A DNA stretch of 36,721 nt from Sulfurovum sp. (lineage in GTDB: Bacteria > Campylobacterota > Campylobacteria > Campylobacterales > Sulfurovaceae), in NCBI GenBank assembly GCA_027082955.1, contig JALWTA010000044.1, forward strand, positions 1 through 36,721. The letters run 5' to 3'. The notes below the pieces were generated by a model that was not told the origin of the DNA, did no database searches, and worked only from the letters and a program-made list of their open reading frames with translations. Below, one piece after another: positions 31,662 through 36,721 of this stretch; position 1 is the first letter of the stretch, and each line of letters begins with the position of its first letter. A program made the translations under genes and the position numbers.

Positions 31662-33128
31662 TTATAAAAAGCGCAACATCTCCTCTTTGATACCCTCTTT
31701 TTCAACCACCACTGTATGAACGATTGGCTTCTCAAACAAACCTCGTATCATTGGCGGTACAGAAACATGGGCATGCCCACTCACCCATGTCAGCGCTTCA
31801 ATGTCTCCTTTTACCGGATGACCAAGTGCCTTTGCAACAGTAGGAGAGAACTTTGTCCACTCTGCAGTAGAGTAGATAACCGTAGGCAGCGGATTGTCTC
31901 GCAGTGTCTCATAGGCTTTGATACAGGTTGCCGTATGCGGGTCCATCATGTAGCCCTTTTTGACATAGCGTGCGATCTCATTTTCACATTCACTATCATC
32001 AGACCAGCTTGCGGCAAAATCCTCCTGAATAGCGGCACGTTCTTCATCTGTCAAGACAAAACGCCCTTCATCCGCAAGTGCTTCCATCAGGACTTTAGTA
32101 CGCGCTGCACCAAACTTGTCATACATAATACGCTCGATATTGGAGCTTTTCAAGATATCCATCGCCGGTGATTCAGTCAGCACAAGCTCTCTGCCGTTAA
32201 GGTCATACTCACCCTTTTCAATCCAGTCTGTCAGAATGTTGTTTTCGTTGGAACTGATGAGTATCTTTTCAATAGGCAGCCCCGCTTGTTTGGCATAGTA
32301 TCCACCCAAAGCATTGCCGAAGTTGCCGCTTGGGACAACAAGATAGATCTTCTCTCCCATAGTGATCTTCCCGCAGCGCACCATCTCAAGGTAGCTGTGG
32401 ATATGATAGATGATCTGGAAAATGATACGCCCGAAATTGACGGAGTTGGCTGCTGAGAGTTTGATGTTGCGTGCGGCAAGTTCCTCTTTGAAATCATCAG
32501 AGGCAAGCAGTGCTTTTAGGGTATTTTGCGTATCGTCAAAGTTCCCTTTGACACCAATCACTTTGAGGTTTGACGCATCTTCTGTCACCATCTGCAAACG
32601 CTGCACATCGGAGGTTCCTCCCTCAGGGTAGAGACAGGCAACCTTGACATTGGGCTGGTTTTTGAAAGTCTCAAGGGTTGCAGGGCCGGTATCGCCGCTT
32701 GTCGCTGCCATAATGAGATAATTTTCACCTCTTTGCTGGGCAAGTTTGGAGAGGATGTATCCAAAAGGCTGAAGTGCCATATCTTTAAACGCACGGGTAG
32801 GACCGTGGTAGAGTTCGGAGACACAGCAGTCTGTTTCTATCTCACTGAGCGGCACAGGGTTTTGAGGATCATCAAATGCATCGTAACGGCTCAGTGCCGC
32901 TTCTATGACCTCTTTTTCAATGTCGATCCCAAATGCTGTCAGGAAATCGAGTGCCAGCGTTTTATAGTGGCTTTCAAGATGTTTGGTTAAAAACGCGTTG
33001 TCGATTGTCGGAATGTCTGTAGGTACATACAGACCTCCGAAACTGGCACTCGGACTGAGAATGGCTTCCGAAAACGTAACAGCAGCGGGCTTTACCCCGT
33101 CATTGCCGCGTGTCTCAATAAATTGCAT
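31662..33128 (-). CDS. thrC: threonine synthase
   Basis: A 488-residue PLP enzyme turning O-phosphohomoserine into threonine. The PLP lysine is K115 in HGPTRAFKDMALQPFGYI (quoted core FKDMALQ). The phosphate cup follows in VPSGNFGNALGGYYAKQAGL (part: SGNFGNALGG). The length fits the fungal/gamma-proteobacterial long type. AGGAAA precedes the ATG at 33128. The LysM gene follows closely. A small transposable element lies immediately upstream of its promoter. Confidence 0.96.
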   Translation of the reverse strand: MQFIETRGNDGVKPAAVTFSEAILSPSASFGGLYVPTDIPTIDNAFLTKHLESHYKTLALDFLTAFGIDIEKEVIEAALSRYDAFDDPQNPVPLSEIETDCCVSELYHGPTRAFKDMALQPFGYILSKLAQQRGENYLIMAATSGDTGPATLETFKNQPNVKVACLYPEGGTSDVQRLQMVTEDASNLKVIGVKGNFDDTQNTLKALLASDDFKEELAARNIKLSAANSVNFGRIIFQIIYHIHSYLEMVRCGKITMGEKIYLVVPSGNFGNALGGYYAKQAGLPIEKILISSNENNILTDWIEKGEYDLNGRELVLTESPAMDILKSSNIERIMYDKFGAARTKVLMEALADEGRFVLTDEERAAIQEDFAASWSDDSECENEIARYVKKGYMMDPHTATCIKAYETLRDNPLPTVIYSTAEWTKFSPTVAKALGHPVKGDIEALTWVSGHAHVSVPPMIRGLFEKPIVHTVVVEKEGIKEEMLRFL

Positions 33129-33161
33129 ATTTGTTTCCTGTTATCGTGGATATTGGATGAA

Positions 33162-33167
33162 ATTATA
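33162..33167 (-). promoter_or_regulatory. -10 box of thrC
   Basis: TATAAT on minus, 33 nt upstream of the thrC ATG. The 17-nt-spaced -35 position falls inside the left terminal repeat of the MITE and reads GATGTG, not TTGACA. Confidence 0.5.
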
Positions 33168-33181
33168 GCCAAAAAAGATAA

Positions 33182-33447
33182 GGGCACATCTAATAACCCT
33201 AGACACTCATAATGGGTTTTGCAGATGTAAGATTTTGCAAGAGGCTTTCAAGTCCTAGCCAAAGCTAAGACGAAGGAAGCATCTTGTGAAAGATTGCGTC
33301 TGCAAAACCCACCCTTCGGGCAATGCCAGCTTTGCCCTATGCGGCGTTACACTTTTTCGACTTAGCTACGGCTAGGACTTCAAAAGTGTGCCTTGCCTAG
33401 AACAAAGCCGGCAATGTTATGAGCATCTAGGGTTATTAGAGGTGCCC
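33182..33447. mobile_element. MITE-like non-autonomous element, 266 bp
   Basis: Terminal inverted repeats start GGGCAC at both ends. The outer 22 bp match at 21 positions (33182-33203 against 33426-33447) and the similarity runs to 31 bp with three mismatches. A direct repeat ATAA flanks the element (33178-33181 and 33448-33451). Inside are nested inverted repeats: 33214-33225 with 33299-33310 (12/12), and 33250-33273 with 33357-33380 (21/24). There is no open frame for a transposase. It fills almost all of the 334-nt gap between the beta-propeller gene and thrC. The parent transposon is unknown. Confidence 0.8.
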
Positions 33448-33462
33448 ATAAGGAAGCACGCC

Positions 33463-34662
33463 CTACTGCTTTTTCAGCTTGATCATATAGAAATCTTTTG
33501 CCAGACGGAAACTCTCTGTCTCCCCGACAATCATCATACTGCCGTCTGTCATACGCGCAACCCCGTGCCCGACATCCTTGCGCTCTCCGCCGTAGACATG
33601 CGACCAAATCAGTTCACCGTGTCTGTCCAGTGCCAGCGCATACAGACTGTGGTTGCCTTTGCCAAGAGTATTGGTACCCCCTACAAGCATAAAGCCGCCA
33701 TCAGGTGTGGTTGCTGCTGCATTGCCGTACTCGTAATATTTAAAGCCATAGATCTTATGCCAAATTGTTTTGCCTTTTGCATCGATCTTCATCACTGTCA
33801 GATCGGTTTGGGAACTGCCGTAGGAGCGGGTACTGCCTATGGCAACAATCCCGTTGTCTATCGTCGGGGTAACACCGTTTAGTATATCTTCAGAATCACC
33901 CCCAAACTGCTTACGCCACCGCATTTTGCCGTTTTGATCCATCTGCATAATAAGAAAATCACTGTCGCCGGCATAGGCACCTTTAACCTCACGGTAACCG
34001 ACCATGACCATTTTGCCGTCACGCGTACGTGTCAGTGCGGTAGCCACATCATCTTTGCTGCCACCCATGGTATGGGCGTTGATCAGCTTTCCGTTTTTGG
34101 AGAGTTTGGCAATATAGATATCTTTGTCTCCATCCCCATACGATTCGGTGGCACCGACAACCAGCATACCGCCATCATCAGTACCGGCTATGCCACCGGC
34201 ATACTCGTCACGGTCACCACCCAAAGTGGTTTCCCACATCTTCTTCCCATCAAGCGACACTTTGGCAACGTAGAGATCGTACGCATAGGCTTTGGAGAAG
34301 GATTTGGTACGTCCCAGCACCACAATGTTCCCATCTGCTGTTCTGGCGATCGCCTTGCCCTCATCTTTCTTCTTGCCACCCAGCCACAGCCGCCACTTCA
34401 TCTCTCCGTTGGCATTCATACGCGTCACACAAATATCACTGCGCTGCGCACCGTACGATTTGCAGGTACCCACAATGGCACTGTCGCCATTCTCAAGGGC
34501 GACAATCCCGTAAGCAATATCATCCTCTTTGCCCCCGTAGATCTTCTGCCAGACATCGGTGTAAACCTCTTTTTTGTGTTTTTTTATTTTGACTGGTTTC
34601 GCCTGTAAGGTTATAGTTACTGCCAAAAATGCTGTTGCTATATACAATAATTTTTTTATCAT
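33463..34662 (-). CDS. exported seven-repeat beta-propeller protein
   Basis: A 399-residue protein with a signal peptide (MIKKLLYIATAFLAVTITLQA) and then seven repeats of about 52 residues from residue 37 to the end. The repeat pattern is W..xxGG..D......T.DGG.xxxG.T.S.....D.Y..KxD..GK, the kind found in Kelch/PQQ-like and bacterial secreted propellers. Seven repeats fit a seven-bladed propeller. No catalytic residues can be named; it probably binds a ligand or protein in the periplasm or on the surface. TATAAT and AAAGGGA precede the ATG. Confidence 0.8.
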   Translation of the reverse strand: MIKKLLYIATAFLAVTITLQAKPVKIKKHKKEVYTDVWQKIYGGKEDDIAYGIVALENGDSAIVGTCKSYGAQRSDICVTRMNANGEMKWRLWLGGKKKDEGKAIARTADGNIVVLGRTKSFSKAYAYDLYVAKVSLDGKKMWETTLGGDRDEYAGGIAGTDDGGMLVVGATESYGDGDKDIYIAKLSKNGKLINAHTMGGSKDDVATALTRTRDGKMVMVGYREVKGAYAGDSDFLIMQMDQNGKMRWRKQFGGDSEDILNGVTPTIDNGIVAIGSTRSYGSSQTDLTVMKIDAKGKTIWHKIYGFKYYEYGNAAATTPDGGFMLVGGTNTLGKGNHSLYALALDRHGELIWSHVYGGERKDVGHGVARMTDGSMMIVGETESFRLAKDFYMIKLKKQ

Positions 34663-34691
34663 ATTATTCCCTTTAATAAATTTAATGTTTA

Positions 34692-34697
34692 ATTATA
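34692..34697 (-). promoter_or_regulatory. -10 box of the propeller gene
   Basis: TATAAT on minus, 29 nt upstream of the ATG at 34662, with AAAGGGA close to the start codon. Confidence 0.5.
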
Positions 34698-34732
34698 CAA
34701 TGATTGAATAAGAGTTGTCTTCCAAGAGGAGA

Positions 34733-34750
34733 AGGGTACCAAAGTACCCT
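34733..34750 (-). terminator. hairpin after argB
   Basis: A perfect 7-bp stem AGGGTAC / GTACCCT with a 4-nt loop, 15 nt past the argB stop. A run of seven Ts precedes rather than follows it on minus, so termination is uncertain. Confidence 0.35.
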
Positions 34751-34765
34751 GTCAAAAAAAGAGGT

Positions 34766-35617
34766 TTACAATTCGATACAGGTTCCCACACCGGAACTAG
34801 TCAAGATCTCCAGCAGCAGTGAGTGTTCCACCCTGCCATCAATGATATGCGCTTTTTTGACACCTCCGCGCAGCGCTTCGATACAGGCATCTACTTTCGG
34901 TACCATACCGCCACTGATCGTACCGTCTTGTTTCAGTGCCTCTGTCTTGGTAATATCAAGATTGGTAATCAGTTTCATCTCTTTGTCAAGTACCCCCGCT
35001 GTATCGGTCAGGAAGAGTATCTTACGTGCTTCCAGAGCAACAGCGATCTGGCTTGCGGCAAGGTCTGCATTGATATTGAAGCCCGGATGTCCTACGCTGC
35101 TGCTTGCCGCTATAGGGGCGATGACCGGCACAAATCCGTCCTCAATAATATTGTCAACGATTTCAGGGTTGACCTGTTCGATGACTCCTGTATAGCCAAA
35201 GTTGTCAAAATCTTTGGGACGTGCCTCAAGAAATTTGGCATCTTTTCCCGAAATACCAATCGCTTTGCCCCCGTGATTGTTCAACAGAGAAACGATCTCT
35301 TTGTTGATCTCGCCGCTGAGTACCATCTCGGCAATGCGCATCACCTCTTTGGTCGTTACCCGCTGCCCGTCAACGAACTTCGTCTCAACACCAAGATCGG
35401 CAAGCAGATTGGTAATGCTCTTGCCTCCGCCATGCACAATAATAGGCTTCATACCTACCAGATGCAGCAAAACAATATCTTGTGCAAACTGCTCTTTGAG
35501 CTCAGGCGAAGTCTGTGCCGAACCGCCGTACTTGATGACAATCTTTTCATTGGAGAATTTTTTGATGAACGGCAGTGCATCAAGCAGGGTCTTTACTACT
35601 TCGAATTTACGCTTCAT
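34766..35617 (-). CDS. argB: acetylglutamate kinase
   Basis: A 283-residue amino-acid kinase, the second step of arginine synthesis, phosphorylating N-acetylglutamate. Family motifs include IVIKYGGSAQ near the N-terminus, VHGGGKSIT, GEINKEIVSLLN, DLAASQIAVAL and GGMVPKVDACIEAL. I choose ATG 35617 (MKRKFEVVKTL), which has AAGGA 5 nt upstream. An in-frame ATG at 35671 lies deep in lpxK and would add a non-homologous 18-residue leader. The chosen start overlaps the lpxK end by 11 nt, so the two are coupled. Confidence 0.95.
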   Translation of the reverse strand: MKRKFEVVKTLLDALPFIKKFSNEKIVIKYGGSAQTSPELKEQFAQDIVLLHLVGMKPIIVHGGGKSITNLLADLGVETKFVDGQRVTTKEVMRIAEMVLSGEINKEIVSLLNNHGGKAIGISGKDAKFLEARPKDFDNFGYTGVIEQVNPEIVDNIIEDGFVPVIAPIAASSSVGHPGFNINADLAASQIAVALEARKILFLTDTAGVLDKEMKLITNLDITKTEALKQDGTISGGMVPKVDACIEALRGGVKKAHIIDGRVEHSLLLEILTSSGVGTCIEL

Positions 35618-36530
35618 AACTATCCTTATATTTTTTAATATATGAGTCAATTTTTTGAAGTTTTTCTTCACTGATCTCTAATTTTAACCTCATTTGAACG
35701 ATAGGCAACTTAAATCGTTCCATTTTTACGGCATCTTTTTCTGTCACAAGCAACGCCTCTGCTCCTACCTCTTCCATTTTCTGTGTCAGCCGATCTTCAT
35801 CAAAGTAGGCATGGTCTTCAAGATAGAATCTACCCACGACATTTTCAGGAAGGTAAGGCTCCAGCCGTGAAGGATTGGCAATCGCCGTTGCCAAAAGCAG
35901 TCGCATCCCTTTCCCATCTACTTCTACCACCCGCTTGAAGTCTATTCCCTCTCGCAAAACCATATCGGCAAACCGCTCACTGAAAGCAAACTCACGCAAT
36001 GGTCCGGCAGGGAACGGCAATGGATTTGGAACAAAAACAGGTTTCAAAAGAATATCATATTTTTCAATATTAACACGATTAAATCCATCATCCAGCAGAA
36101 TGATCTCTACACCATGCTCACCTGCCAGAGCAATGGCCGATTCACGATCCTCACTCACAATCACCGAAGCATTCGGCAGTGACTTTGCCATTAGCATCGG
36201 CTCATCACCACTCTGTGTAGCATCGGTCAGTATCTTCCCTTCACGGCTAACCTCCACCATCCCACTGCTCTGCCTGCCATACCCGCGTGAAATAACAGCC
36301 ACATTCTCATAACGTGAAGCCAGCGCAATCACAAATGGTGTTTTACCACTTCCTCCTACGATCAGGTTACCCACTGAAACAATAGGAACAGAAAAATGTT
36401 TTTTACGAGCAATCAGCCGCCGTACAAACATATAACTGCCATACACAACAGACAAAGGAAAAAACAGTGCTATCCACAGATAGTCCACTCCTCGTGGTCT
36501 AAAGTAGATTTTTTCGAAAAATTGTTTCAC
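35607..36530 (-). CDS. lpxK: tetraacyldisaccharide 4'-kinase
   Basis: A 307-residue inner-membrane-bound kinase that adds the 4' phosphate of lipid A. An N-terminal membrane segment (about 17-35) precedes Walker A VGGSGKTP (58-65). ISRGYGRQ and LLDDGFN follow, and LVTEKDAVK lies near the C-terminus, all typical of LpxK. The start is GTG at 36530 with GGAG 5 nt upstream. It is the first visible gene of the pair with argB. Confidence 0.95.
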   Translation of the reverse strand: MKQFFEKIYFRPRGVDYLWIALFFPLSVVYGSYMFVRRLIARKKHFSVPIVSVGNLIVGGSGKTPFVIALASRYENVAVISRGYGRQSSGMVEVSREGKILTDATQSGDEPMLMAKSLPNASVIVSEDRESAIALAGEHGVEIILLDDGFNRVNIEKYDILLKPVFVPNPLPFPAGPLREFAFSERFADMVLREGIDFKRVVEVDGKGMRLLLATAIANPSRLEPYLPENVVGRFYLEDHAYFDEDRLTQKMEEVGAEALLVTEKDAVKMERFKLPIVQMRLKLEISEEKLQKIDSYIKKYKDSYEA

Positions 36531-36561
36531 GATATCTCCATATTTAAAAATATTACCATTT

Positions 36562-36624
36562 CTACCTTCTACCTTCTACCTTCTACCTTTTTAATTTTTA
36601 ATTTCTAATTTCTAATTTCTAATT
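36562..36624 (+). repeat. heptad tract E
   Basis: Nine 7-nt units: CTACCTT four times (36562-36589), TTTAATT twice (36590-36603), TCTAATT three times (36604-36624). It has no GGTGCGT palindrome. The stop codon of the right-edge gene (36619-36621) is in the last unit, and the tract fills most of the gap to lpxK. Confidence 0.75.
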
Positions 36625-36721
36625 TTCCCCGCACTCTTTCGCTCCAAGCCTCAATATCTCCTCACACGCAAACCCCGCCGCTTTACGCGCCTTGACATTG
36701 ATGTGTGGACGATGTTTCTCC
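36619..36721 (-). CDS. 3' end of an unidentified gene (partial)
   Basis: An open minus-strand frame enters from the right edge (34 full codons) and ends with TAG at 36621-36619. The visible peptide includes RPHINVKARKAAGFACEEIL and ends GAKECGEN. It reads like a genuine protein C-terminus, but I cannot name the family. In some relatives nadE lies next to lpxK, but the peptide does not clearly support that. Its last codons and stop lie at the edge of heptad tract E. Confidence 0.6.
   Translation of the reverse strand, partial: EKHRPHINVKARKAAGFACEEILRLGAKECGEN

Noticed and set aside
33182-33447. A structured small RNA or riboswitch for thrC
   Set aside because: Terminal inverted repeats plus a flanking ATAA duplication are better explained by transposition. 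It also lies upstream of the thrC -10 box, so it would not be in the thrC leader.
33380-33607. 75-codon minus-strand frame spanning the MITE end and the propeller gene
   Set aside because: It is a shadow frame over the propeller coding sequence, with Arg/Cys-rich content.
35618-35671. 18-codon upstream extension of argB
   Set aside because: It lies within lpxK, is not part of the kinase family, and AAGGA is correctly placed for the ATG at 35617.

Overview
The window is a chromosomal stretch from a member of the Campylobacterota (Epsilonproteobacteria). Its gene content and moderate, slightly AT-rich base composition fit a free-living sulfur or hydrogen oxidiser of the Sulfurovum/Sulfurimonas kind better than a host-associated Campylobacter or Helicobacter, but genus is inference. 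The evidence is the run polyprenyl synthase-hemA-proS-fxsA-hemC-ubiD, the order ppiD-like/ftsA/ftsZ, a UPF0323 lipoprotein next to a glutathionylspermidine-synthase-like ATP-grasp gene, and the glutamate (C5) route of heme synthesis beside a UbiD enzyme of menaquinone type. These arrangements are ones I recall from this phylum.

Layout. Positions 1-125 hold the 3' end of an unknown + strand gene. Positions 240-12672 are a tightly packed minus-strand block, transcribed from rsmH leftward: rsmH, ftsL-like, RND transporter, polyprenyl diphosphate synthase, hemA, proS, fxsA, a periplasmic DsbC/DsbG-like protein, hemC and, after a terminator and new promoter, ubiD. It links cell division, tetrapyrrole synthesis and the menaquinone side chain and ring. 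Positions 12879-15195 are + strand: a class II aldolase-like protein without its metal ligands, a small unknown protein and a Sel1-repeat protein. bioA is on the minus strand and overlaps the Sel1 gene tail to tail. From 16599 to 23299 all genes are on +: ppiD-like, ftsA, ftsZ, UPF0323 lipoprotein, ATP-grasp enzyme and a HI1419/HI1420-type toxin-antitoxin pair. From 23324 to 28313 all are on minus: apaH, a deoxyinosine/uracil DNA glycosylase, a four-helix membrane protein, prmC, a DUF5615/DUF433 pair and an M48 (Ste24-type) protease. A Uup-type ABC-F ATPase lies on + (28511-30460). The rest is minus: a LysM plus 3D-domain protein downstream of thrC, a 266-bp MITE, a secreted seven-repeat beta-propeller, argB, lpxK and a partial gene at the right edge.

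The most unusual content is between genes. (1) Several intergenic regions contain tracts with a strict 7-nt period, often preceded by a small palindrome GGTGCGT-N4-ACGCACC. The heptads vary in sequence, but nearly every one keeps a stop codon on the strand of the neighbouring gene, and four minus-strand genes actually terminate inside such a tract. (2) The ribosome-binding site and start codon of apaH both lie inside a perfect 11-bp hairpin. (3) A non-autonomous element with near-perfect terminal inverted repeats and a 4-bp target duplication sits directly upstream of the thrC -10 box. (4) A 47-bp perfect direct repeat separates the ABC-F gene from the LysM gene. No tRNA, rRNA, CRISPR array, prophage or complete insertion sequence was seen.
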